Source: DATKDU01 sp035512595
GTDB taxonomy: Bacteria; Planctomycetota; Planctomycetia; Pirellulales; Pirellulaceae
Length of the DNA: 19,306 nt
Reading direction: 5' to 3'
NCBI GenBank assembly: GCA_035512595.1
Contig: DATKDU010000307.1
Location: 1-19,306 of the forward strand
Part shown: one piece after another, positions 6,723 to 13,121 of the stretch
How positions within the stretch are numbered: position 1 is the stretch's first letter
Layout of the letters: every line of letters begins with the position of its first letter
The notes under the pieces: generated by a model
What the model was told of the DNA's origin: nothing
The model's database searches: none
The model's input: the letters and a program-made list of their open reading frames with translations, nothing else
Made by a program: the position numbers and the translations under genes

Positions 6723-8213
6723 ATGCCCAGCTTCAAAAGTTTTCGCCAGCGAAGTGACAGAGACAAGCCGGCCGACGGGCCCGCAAGCTCATTGCCGGTC
6801 GATCCAACCCTCACCCCGGAACATCTGGAGTTGATCCGCCAGCTCGAGCAGCAAGGGGAGCCGCTGTCGCTCTCCGAGGAAATTGCCGACCTGGTCGATC
6901 GGGGCGAGCTTGAGGAAGCGGATGCTCGCTTCGAGAAGATCACGCAGACCGAGTTCCACGTCGCTAAGCTTCAGCGGATGAGCATCAGCGACCTGATCGA
7001 GGTGGCTAAGGCGGAGAACGTCCAGGAGATCTCCGGCGTCAAGAAGCAGGACCTGATCGTCCGCATCCTCCGCGAGCGGGCCAAGATGAACGGCCTGATG
7101 TACGGCGAAGGAACGCTGGAAATCCTGCCCGACGGCTTCGGATTCCTGCGGAGTCCGGATTACCACTACCTGTCCTGCCCCGACGACATCTACGTCTCCC
7201 CCAGCCAGATTCGCCGCTTCGGCCTGCGGACCGGCGTGACCGTGTCGGGGCAGATCCGCCCGCCGAAGGAGAACGAGCGGTACTTTGCCCTCTTGCGGGT
7301 CGAAGCGATCAACTACCTGGACCCTGGTCAGGCGCAGAACCGAGTTCTGTTCGACGACCTGACGCCGCTGCACCCCGACAAACGGATCACGATGGAGTAC
7401 GACGAGCACGACCTCAACACGCGGGTCGTCGATCTGGTGGCGCCGATCGGCTTCGGCCAGCGGGGGCTGATCGTCAGCCCGCCGCGCGCCGGCAAGACGA
7501 TCCTCATGCAGAAGATGGCCAAGGCGGTGCTCAAAAACTTCCCCGACGCCTACGTGATCATGCTCCTGATCGACGAGCGGCCGGAGGAAGTCACCGACAT
7601 GGAGCGGCAGGTCAAAGGCCGCAACTGCGAGGTCATCTCCAGCACGTTCGACGAGCCCTCCGCCCGCCACGTCACCGTCGCCAACATGGTCCTGGAAAAG
7701 GCCAAGCGGCTCGTCGAGTGCGGCCTGGACGTCGTCATCTTCCTGGACTCGATCACCCGGCTGGCCCGCGCCTGGAACCAGGAATGCCCGCAGTCGGGCA
7801 AGCTGCTCACCGGCGGCCTCGACGCCAACGCCCTCCAGAAGCCCAAGCAGTTCTTCGGCTCGGCACGCAAGGTGGAAGAAGGGGGCTCGCTGACGATCCT
7901 GGCCACCGCCCTCATCGAAACGGGGAGCAAGATGGACGAGGTGATCTTCGAGGAGTTCAAAGGGACCGGCAACCTGGAGATCTACCTCGACCGCAAGCTG
8001 GTCGATAAGCGCATCTGGCCTGCGATCGACATCAACAAGAGCGGCACTCGCCGCGAAGAGATGCTGATGGACCCCGAGGAGCACCGCCGCGTCTGCATCA
8101 TGCGCCGCGTCGTGGCCGATATGAACTCCCCCGACGCCATGGACCTGCTCACCCGCCAGCTCGGCAAGACGAAGACGAATGCCGAGTTTTTGATGAGCAT
8201 GAATTTGAAGTAG
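6723..8213 (+). CDS. rho: Transcription termination factor Rho
   Basis: This 496-residue protein is the hexameric RNA-dependent ATPase/translocase that terminates transcription. Residues ~30-120 form a helical N-terminal domain (LTPEHLELIRQLEQQGEPLS and MSISDLIEVAKAENVQEISGVKKQDLIVRI in two stretches). A cold-shock-like RNA-binding domain follows, with the RNP1-like DGFGFLRS. The ATPase core has Walker A PPRAGKT (253-259), Walker B VVIFLDSITRLARAWN, the Q-loop region and the R-loop segment EEFKGTGNLEIYLDRKL. It is longer than E. coli Rho (419 residues) because of an N-terminal extension of roughly 75 residues. I chose the ATG at 6723; in-frame starts reach back to 6486, but that stretch has no Rho similarity. 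A perfect hairpin overlaps the last base of the stop codon. Confidence 0.95.
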   Translation: MPSFKSFRQRSDRDKPADGPASSLPVDPTLTPEHLELIRQLEQQGEPLSLSEEIADLVDRGELEEADARFEKITQTEFHVAKLQRMSISDLIEVAKAENVQEISGVKKQDLIVRILRERAKMNGLMYGEGTLEILPDGFGFLRSPDYHYLSCPDDIYVSPSQIRRFGLRTGVTVSGQIRPPKENERYFALLRVEAINYLDPGQAQNRVLFDDLTPLHPDKRITMEYDEHDLNTRVVDLVAPIGFGQRGLIVSPPRAGKTILMQKMAKAVLKNFPDAYVIMLLIDERPEEVTDMERQVKGRNCEVISSTFDEPSARHVTVANMVLEKAKRLVECGLDVVIFLDSITRLARAWNQECPQSGKLLTGGLDANALQKPKQFFGSARKVEEGGSLTILATALIETGSKMDEVIFEEFKGTGNLEIYLDRKLVDKRIWPAIDINKSGTRREEMLMDPEEHRRVCIMRRVVADMNSPDAMDLLTRQLGKTKTNAEFLMSMNLK

Positions 8214-8233
8214 GACAGGTTTTCAACCTGTCC
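8213..8233. repeat. Perfect 9-bp hairpin directly after rho
   Basis: GGACAGGTT and AACCTGTCC enclose a TTC triloop, starting on the last base of the rho stop codon. There is no downstream T-tract, so intrinsic termination is doubtful, but it may protect the mRNA 3' end. Confidence 0.6.
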
Positions 8234-8238
8234 AGACC

Positions 8239-8341
8239 GTAGGGTAGGTCAAGCTCACCTCGGCGAGCGCCGACCCACCATCATCAGGCATCCATTCCGG
8301 CGGGTCGGCGCGTCGCTACCGCTCCTCTTGACCCGCCCTAC
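8239..8341. repeat. Pair of head-to-head palindromic elements
   Basis: The first element (8239-8279) begins GTAGGGTAGGTC, ends GACCCACC and contains a CTCGGCGAG inner hairpin. The second (8299-8341) is an inverted relative, beginning GGCGGGTC and ending GACCCGCCCTAC. A third relative lies at 12825-12865. The outer stem of the 8239 copy and the 12825 copy differ by base changes on both arms (AGGTC/GACC against GGGAC/GTCCC), which keeps pairing intact. Confidence 0.6.
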
Positions 8342-8355
8342 CGCAATTGACCCTC

Positions 8356-8378
8356 GTTCCCACGCGGAGCGTGGGAAC
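8356..8378. repeat. GGA-triloop palindrome, perfect 10-bp stem
   Basis: GTTCCCACGC and GCGTGGGAAC enclose GGA. It belongs to the same family as 15478-15500, 18525-18547 and 18757-18779. Confidence 0.7.
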
Positions 8379-8464
8379 AAGGAATTCGCTATGATGAGCG
8401 AATCGCGGAGTTGCTTTGTCACTGCCTCCAGCCCGGTATTCCATTCAGCTCCGGCCAAGATCGC

Positions 8465-9139
8465 ATGGCCCTCGATCCACCCACTGCCGCTCCCCCCGAC
8501 GACGAGCCGATCCTGGCGACGATCGTGCCGCCTGCGCCGTCGCCGTGGCAGTTTGGGATCAGGTCGCTCTTGGGGCTGATGGCCGTGTGCGGCGTACAGT
8601 TTGCGCTGATGCGGTATCTGACCGTCTTCGGCGGGCTGGTGGCCGCCGTCGGCCTCTGCTTTCTGGCGCTGGCCGTGCTGCTCTTGTGGGCCGTCCTCTT
8701 CGTCCGCAGCCGCTCCCCCTTGATGGACAGGCTCGACTACGTCGGCATTCGCCTGGTGGTGGGAATCACCGTGCTCCTCGTCGGCACGATCCTGGCCGGC
8801 GGCGGCACGGCCGTGGCGTACACCGTCGGCAGCCTGTGGACCGCCATGGAACTCGAAAAGGATTTTGGGATTCGCACCGTTCGCAGCGAGGTGTGGGACG
8901 AAAAGCGGACCTATCGGGCGCTGAAAATCGTGTTCGTTTACCCCGGCAGCGATGCCGCCAAGGCGAATATCCGCTCGGGGGAAGTGATCGTCATCATGGA
9001 CGGGACGGTCGATCAGTTCTACGAGAACATGCAGCAGAAACGCGGCCAGCAGATCGGCATCAACGTCGCCGCCGCTCCCGTCGGTGGCTCGATCGAAAAA
9101 AATCCGCCGCGGAGCATTACCATCACCGTGCCGAAATAG
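8465..9139 (+). CDS. Membrane protein with C-terminal PDZ-like domain
   Basis: The product is 224 residues. The first 27 residues are proline-rich and cytosolic-looking. Three hydrophobic segments follow at about 31-49 (GIRSLLGLMAVCGVQFALM), 55-80 and 93-122. Residues ~156-222 look like a PDZ-type domain: YPGSDAAKANIRSGEVIVIMDG resembles the carboxylate-binding loop and following strands of S1C-protease PDZ domains, and it ends in SITITVPK. There is no protease domain. I recognise no named family; a scaffold or regulatory membrane protein is likely. I chose the ATG at 8465 rather than the upstream in-frame start at 8411, which adds an unconvincing Cys-containing stretch. It is separated from the next gene by 129 bp containing a promoter candidate. 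Confidence 0.7.
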   Translation: MALDPPTAAPPDDEPILATIVPPAPSPWQFGIRSLLGLMAVCGVQFALMRYLTVFGGLVAAVGLCFLALAVLLLWAVLFVRSRSPLMDRLDYVGIRLVVGITVLLVGTILAGGGTAVAYTVGSLWTAMELEKDFGIRTVRSEVWDEKRTYRALKIVFVYPGSDAAKANIRSGEVIVIMDGTVDQFYENMQQKRGQQIGINVAAAPVGGSIEKNPPRSITITVPK

Positions 9140-9188
9140 TCGCTCGGCAGCCGGCTGGCGATCCTCTCGATTCTCGCCGCGCTGGAAG

Positions 9189-9217
9189 TTGACGCCGCCT
9201 TCCCGCTTCTCCACAAT
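9189..9217 (+). promoter_or_regulatory. Candidate promoter of the retron operon
   Basis: TTGACG (9189-9194) and CACAAT (9212-9217) are 17 bp apart. A transcript would start near 9224, about 45 nt before the ATG of the helical-repeat gene. A small GCTCGC-AA-GCGAGC hairpin (9222-9235) lies at the predicted start. Confidence 0.45.
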
Positions 9218-9268
9218 GGCGGCTCGCAAGCGAGCGTCCATCCGGTTTTTCCACCAAGGCCAGCGCCG

Positions 9269-11029
9269 ATGCCGACGGCAGATTCTCAAGGCGGATCGAT
9301 CCTGCTGATCGATGAGTTCTTTGCTGCCGAGGAGCCGCGGTTTCTGGAAACGCTGCGTGCCTTCCGCAACCCCAAGGCCCTGGCCGCGTTTGCCGACCGC
9401 TGGAAGCGCGACCCGCGCCCGTGGGCGCGGCAGCGGATGATTGAGTATTTGCAGATGCCGCTGAATGCGCCCGGGCATCAGCCGGTGATCAAGCGTCTGT
9501 TCAAGCACGCCGAGCAGTCGCGGGACCACGAGCTGCTTGCAGTCTTCCTGGTGATCTTCGATCGGCTGGTGCGGCGACAGCGGAAGCGCCGTTGGCAATA
9601 TGACTGGCAGACGCGCCAGTCGTGGGAGGAAGAAATCCTCGCCACACGGCAGGATGTGATTCCCAGCGACGCGCCGCAGCAGTTTCGCGACCCCCGCACT
9701 GGCGCGCGGGTCGAAGTGCCGCGGCGAATCCCCAAAAACGGCCGGCTGTTCCGCTACCACACCCGCTACTACCTTCGCCGGCGGGCCTGGCGCTATTACC
9801 GCCGCTTGGGTTTTCAGCGGCCGAAAGAATACGTGCCGGCCATCGCCCAGGCGCTGGTGCAGTATCGCGACGAAGACCTGTCGGCAGCGGAGCACGCGCT
9901 GGAGTGCTGGGGGCTGATGCAGGCCGGCTTTCATCATTCCGACGTGCTGCGGTTCCGCGCCGACCGAATCGTCCTTCGCTCCGGCCGCAAGTTCAGCGAG
10001 CTTAAGCCCGCGCCGTACTTCCCCAAGCTGTGGGAAACGCCGGAGGCGCTTGCCACGCTGCTGAAGATCGTCACCGCCGCACAGTCGCGCCTCGTGCGTG
10101 TTTGGGCCATCGAGATGGTCCGCCAGAAGCAGCAGCCGAACCTGGCGTCGCTCGCCGTGCAGCAGTTGCTCGAACTGCTCAACCACGAGAATCCCGACGT
10201 GCAACAGTTCGGCAGCGAGCTGCTATTGCTTTCTCCGAGCCTGGCGAAGCTGAGCATCGACTTCTGGCTGAAGCTGCTGGAAGTCAAGGATCCGACGGCA
10301 TTGGCGGCGATCTGCGATGCCATGCGAAAGCACGTCTCCCGCGAACGGCTGACGCTGGCGCAGTGCGTCGAGCTGGCCTGCGCTCGCGCAGCGCCGGTCG
10401 CGCGGCTCGGCTTTGAGTTCGTGCGGCAATCGGACATTCTCTCGAGTGCAGATCGGCAAGCGATTGCCGGTCTGGCCAAGGCCCGCTGCGAAGCGACCGG
10501 CCGCGAGCTGGCCCTGTGGGCGCTGCCGATCGTCGGGGCGCGGGAAAACTACGACCGGGATGCCGTCTGCGGCTTCTTCGACAGCCTGCTGGCCCAGATG
10601 CGAACCGGCGCTTGGATCTGGCTGGCGACGAGTGCGACGGCGCAGCAGGACGCCGCCTTGTTCTCCCGGCTGGTGGAGACGCCGTATGACGACCTGCGGC
10701 TGAAGCTGGTCGATGAGCTGGCACGGAAGGCCGAGCTGCCGGGAACGGCCGACCTCGTGCCGGTCTGGTCCACCGTCCTGCTCGGTGTCCATCGCGGCGG
10801 CCGGCAAAAGGGTAAGGCGACCGGCCAATTGGCCGCCGCCATTGCCCGCGAGCCGCAGCGAGCGGACGAGCTCTTGCCGGTGCTGGCCGCCAGCATTCGC
10901 TCGGTGCGCCAGCCGGAGCGGCGCTCGGGGCTGGCCGCCGTCGTCCAGCTTGTGGCCGAGTGCCCCGAATTGGCCGCCAGCGTGTCGCGCCATTTGCCCG
11001 AGCTTTACCTGACGAGGGAGGAAACCTGA
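9269..11029 (+). CDS. Helical-repeat (ARM/HEAT-like) protein of the retron operon
   Basis: This 586-residue protein is predicted almost entirely helical. Repeated pairs of amphipathic helices are clearest at ~258-360 (VRVWAIEMVRQ, LAVQQLLELLNHENPDVQQFG, LSIDFWLKLLEVKDPTALAAI), the sort of pattern seen in ARM/HEAT repeats. Residues 105-185 are an unusually basic and aromatic insert (RRQRKRRW, then RLFRYHTRYYLRRRAWRYYR) that could bind nucleic acid. There is no signal peptide, membrane segment or catalytic motif. It is followed by a WH-SWIM gene with a 1-nt overlap and then by a retron RT, which matches what I recall of type XIII retrons (ARM + WH-SWIM + RT). The likely role is effector or regulator of the retron complex. 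Its start ATG has no strong Shine-Dalgarno site. The repeat assignment is from pattern reading only. Confidence 0.75.
   Translation: MPTADSQGGSILLIDEFFAAEEPRFLETLRAFRNPKALAAFADRWKRDPRPWARQRMIEYLQMPLNAPGHQPVIKRLFKHAEQSRDHELLAVFLVIFDRLVRRQRKRRWQYDWQTRQSWEEEILATRQDVIPSDAPQQFRDPRTGARVEVPRRIPKNGRLFRYHTRYYLRRRAWRYYRRLGFQRPKEYVPAIAQALVQYRDEDLSAAEHALECWGLMQAGFHHSDVLRFRADRIVLRSGRKFSELKPAPYFPKLWETPEALATLLKIVTAAQSRLVRVWAIEMVRQKQQPNLASLAVQQLLELLNHENPDVQQFGSELLLLSPSLAKLSIDFWLKLLEVKDPTALAAICDAMRKHVSRERLTLAQCVELACARAAPVARLGFEFVRQSDILSSADRQAIAGLAKARCEATGRELALWALPIVGARENYDRDAVCGFFDSLLAQMRTGAWIWLATSATAQQDAALFSRLVETPYDDLRLKLVDELARKAELPGTADLVPVWSTVLLGVHRGGRQKGKATGQLAAAIAREPQRADELLPVLAASIRSVRQPERRSGLAAVVQLVAECPELAASVSRHLPELYLTREET
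11014..11021 (+). promoter_or_regulatory. Ribosome binding site deciding the WH-SWIM start
   Basis: GAGGGAGG ends 7 nt before the ATG at 11029, inside the 3' end of the preceding gene. It fixes this ATG over an in-frame start 69 nt upstream. Confidence 0.75.
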
Positions 11030-12732
11030 TGCAGGTGCAGCTTTCCTACTATCGCCACAGCGCCCTCTTGGCTGACCGGCTGGCGCAGACGCTTTCTTTC
11101 GCCCCCAACCTGGCCCGCGATCCGGTGGCTTTCGACGGGGCGCTTAAGGCACCGGTCCGCTTCCGCGAGGCGATCTCGGCGCTCCACGATGTGGTGATCA
11201 GCGACCTGCGCTACAAGCCCCGCGACAAGACGGCCTACGAGGAGTGGAAGAAGAGCGAGCAACAGCGGCTCTCGTCCATGCGCAAGGAAGCGTACCAGCA
11301 GGCCAAGACGGAAATCCTCGCCCGGCGCGGCGACGTTTCGCCCGACATCGAGGCCCGCTTCGAGCGCTGCCGCCGCCGCTACTGGCACGTGCGGCAGGCG
11401 TACTCCGATTATTTGCGCGAAAACGACTGGGACCTGTGGCGGCGGCTGATGCCCTGTGACCCGGTCGTCACTGTGGCCGACGACGTGGTCTTCTTCGAGT
11501 GTTTTTCCGCCGACGAATCGAGCTACGGCTGCCTGACGGTGGACCGCGGCGATGGCTTTGGTAGCGCGGCGGGCGTGAAATTTGGCACGACCAACGTCGA
11601 TTACTCCTGGGACCTTTACCACCACTTCCAGGCGCTGCGGTCGTATCGCCAGACGCGATTCCAGGTCGATCCGCAGGGATTCGAGGTCGCCACCGTCGGC
11701 AATGCCGACTATCGCGAGGAGAAGATCGACCTGCCGGCGGGGTGGCTCCGCGGCTTCATGCAGATTCAGGTGGCGATGGGGCTGCCGACGCGGCGCGTGC
11801 GATTGTCGCGCGAGGCGGTCTACAGCATCCTGGCCTGGCTCAAGCGGCACAAGGCGCACAAAAGCCCGCGGGCGATCCGCTTCGAGCTTGATCCGGGCCA
11901 GTCGCCGCGGATCGTGCTGGAGCCGTGGGAGCAGCTCGTCGTGTCGCACGGGACGAAGTACGACGGCCCCAGCGGCGAGCCGACCCGCATCTGGGGCTCG
12001 CGGCGGCTGTTGTCCCTCGCGCGAGCGCTGCCGCTGGTTGATTACGTCGATGTTCATTTGCTGGGGACCGGAATGCCGAGCTTCTGGCTGGCGCAACTGG
12101 GGGAGATGCGGCTGACCTTGGGCATCTCGGGCTGGACGACGAACGACTGGACGCGGGGAAGTGCGCTCGACCTGCTCGTGCCTCCCGGCGGAGCGACGAG
12201 CGGCCAGGTGGCCCGCGCGGCGGAGCTGCTGCGACATCGCGGCGCGCTGTCGTTTGACGAGATTCAGCTCGCGCTGATGGCCCAGCCGGTCAACTGCGCC
12301 CTGGCGATGAATTTTCTCGCGCGGACCGGGCAGGTGATTTACGATCTTGGCGCGAGAAAATTCCGCTGGCGGCAGATCATGCCGCAGGTGCTCGGCGAGG
12401 CGGACATCGGCCCGGAAAACGAGGAGCTGACTGCGTCGCGGGTCATCGTCGCCCGGCGGCGGGTGACGATCGACTCGCAGCAATCGACGGGAACGGGGCT
12501 GATGCTGTATACGGGCAAAGCCGATGGCAAGCCGGTCGAGCTGCTGATGGATGCCGACGGCATGATCAAGCGCGGCAAGTGCCTGTGCGGACACCATCAG
12601 AAGGCAGGCATTCGCATGGGGCCCTGCCGGCATTTGCTCGCCCTGCGGCAGACGGTGCTGGAGGGTCCGCTCGTGCCGGACGTGTCGGCATTGAGCTGGT
12701 ACGACCGGCTGAAGCGGTGGGGGAATAATTGA
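11029..12732 (+). CDS. Winged-helix/SWIM zinc-finger protein of the retron operon
   Basis: The product is 567 residues. Near the C-terminus it has a SWIM zinc finger of the form CxCx12CxH: C518, C520, C533, H535 (KCLCGHHQKAGIRMGPCRHL). SWIM fingers bind DNA or protein. Residues ~389-450 look like a winged helix (SGQVARAAELLRHRGALSFD, then LARTGQVIYDL and GARKFRWRQI). The N-terminal ~385 residues are of unknown fold, with a charged helical stretch at 60-120. The start overlaps the stop of the helical-repeat gene by one base (TGATG), implying coupled translation and a shared function. As I recall, WH-SWIM with ARM proteins are the accessory genes of type XIII retrons. The protein could sense the msDNA or the infection trigger. 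The retron RNA candidate begins 160 bp downstream. Confidence 0.82.
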   Translation: MQVQLSYYRHSALLADRLAQTLSFAPNLARDPVAFDGALKAPVRFREAISALHDVVISDLRYKPRDKTAYEEWKKSEQQRLSSMRKEAYQQAKTEILARRGDVSPDIEARFERCRRRYWHVRQAYSDYLRENDWDLWRRLMPCDPVVTVADDVVFFECFSADESSYGCLTVDRGDGFGSAAGVKFGTTNVDYSWDLYHHFQALRSYRQTRFQVDPQGFEVATVGNADYREEKIDLPAGWLRGFMQIQVAMGLPTRRVRLSREAVYSILAWLKRHKAHKSPRAIRFELDPGQSPRIVLEPWEQLVVSHGTKYDGPSGEPTRIWGSRRLLSLARALPLVDYVDVHLLGTGMPSFWLAQLGEMRLTLGISGWTTNDWTRGSALDLLVPPGGATSGQVARAAELLRHRGALSFDEIQLALMAQPVNCALAMNFLARTGQVIYDLGARKFRWRQIMPQVLGEADIGPENEELTASRVIVARRRVTIDSQQSTGTGLMLYTGKADGKPVELLMDADGMIKRGKCLCGHHQKAGIRMGPCRHLLALRQTVLEGPLVPDVSALSWYDRLKRWGNN

Positions 12733-12736
12733 CCAT

Positions 12737-12808
12737 AAGCCTGAAGCGCAAGCGAAGGAAACGTGTGTGTTCGAGTGGATGCCTTTCCTTCGCTGGCGCT
12801 TCAGGCTT
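12737..12808. repeat. Inverted repeat, 24 of 25 bp paired
   Basis: Arms 12737-12761 and 12784-12808 (beginning AAGCCTGAAGCG and ending CGCTTCAGGCTT) pair at 24 of 25 positions around a 22-nt loop. It lies just after the SWIM stop codon and outside the predicted retron RNA. I regard it as a dispersed planctomycete-type element that might limit read-through into the RT. Confidence 0.7.
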
Positions 12809-12824
12809 GTGGACGCCGTTTTCC

Positions 12825-12865
12825 GGTGGGACGGCGGTCGCCGAGGCGACCTTGTCCCACCCTAC
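12825..12865. repeat. Palindromic element related to 8239-8341
   Basis: Outer arms GGTGGGAC (12825-12832) and GTCCCACC (12854-12861) enclose inner arms GGTCGC (12836-12841) and GCGACC (12846-12851). The reverse complement matches the element at 8239-8279, with compensating differences in the stems. Confidence 0.6.
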
Positions 12866-12891
12866 CTCGATGATTGAAAACAGGAGACCCA

Positions 12892-13112
12892 TGACCGGGG
12901 CGTGAGGGTGAACTAAGACTTTTCTGCGGCGTTCCGCCGCGGGTGAGTTTGGCCCGTCATGCTTCCCCAAGGCCGTTGTTCGTTTGGCCGACCCCACTCC
13001 TAGTGGGCGCGACCAAAACAAGCCGAGGCTTTCTCGCCCACTAGGAGTGGGGTCGGCCTTGGTGAACGACCTTGGTCCGAGTGGTGAAGTTAGTTCTTCT
13101 CCGCCCCGGTCA
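12892..13112 (+). ncRNA. Candidate retron msr-msd non-coding RNA
   Basis: This 221-nt segment ends 9 nt before the RT start and folds like a retron template RNA. The closing a1/a2 stem pairs 12892-12902 (TGACCGGGGCG) with 13102-13112 (11 bp), 12904-12908 with 13097-13101 (5 bp including two G-U) and 12910-12916 (GAACTAA) with 13090-13096 (7 bp). Only T12903 and T12909 are bulged. G12917 is unpaired immediately after a1, where a retron's branching guanosine is expected. An msr-type hairpin follows at 12926-12940 (GCGGCG-TTC-CGCCGC). The msd part is a long hairpin: outer helices 12967-12971/13071-13075 and 12975-12981/13064-13070, then a perfect 24-bp core 12986-13009/13035-13058 with a 25-nt loop. 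The RT would use the msd as template, primed from the 2'-OH of the branching G. The exact msDNA ends are not determinable from sequence. Confidence 0.8.
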
Positions 13113-13121
13113 CTTTTTGCG

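Noticed and set aside
8213..8233. Intrinsic terminator of rho
   Set aside because: The stem is perfect but is not followed by a T-tract; it is better described as a repeat hairpin.
8255..10204. 649-codon open frame on the - strand
   Set aside because: It runs across a repeat cluster and is antisense to the PDZ-like and helical-repeat genes, with composition typical of antisense frames.
11005..12633. 542-codon open frame on the - strand opposite the SWIM gene
   Set aside because: The + strand frame has a ribosome binding site, coupled start and a SWIM finger; the antisense frame has none of these.
12737..12808. The 24/25-bp inverted repeat as the msd hairpin
   Set aside because: It lies outside the a1/a2 stem, is further from the RT, and resembles a dispersed element. 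The 12986-13058 hairpin fits inside a1/a2.
12986..13058. The 24-bp inverted repeat as just another REP-like pair
   Set aside because: Each arm does contain a triloop palindrome (CCCACT-CCT-AGTGGG), so this remains a real alternative. It is nested inside further outer helices and the a1/a2 stem next to a retron RT, which a simple repeat would not explain.
12984..13121. Earlier in-frame start for the RT
   Set aside because: The extra 46 codons lie inside the predicted msd and a2 sequences, and the residues they encode look like translated repeat DNA.
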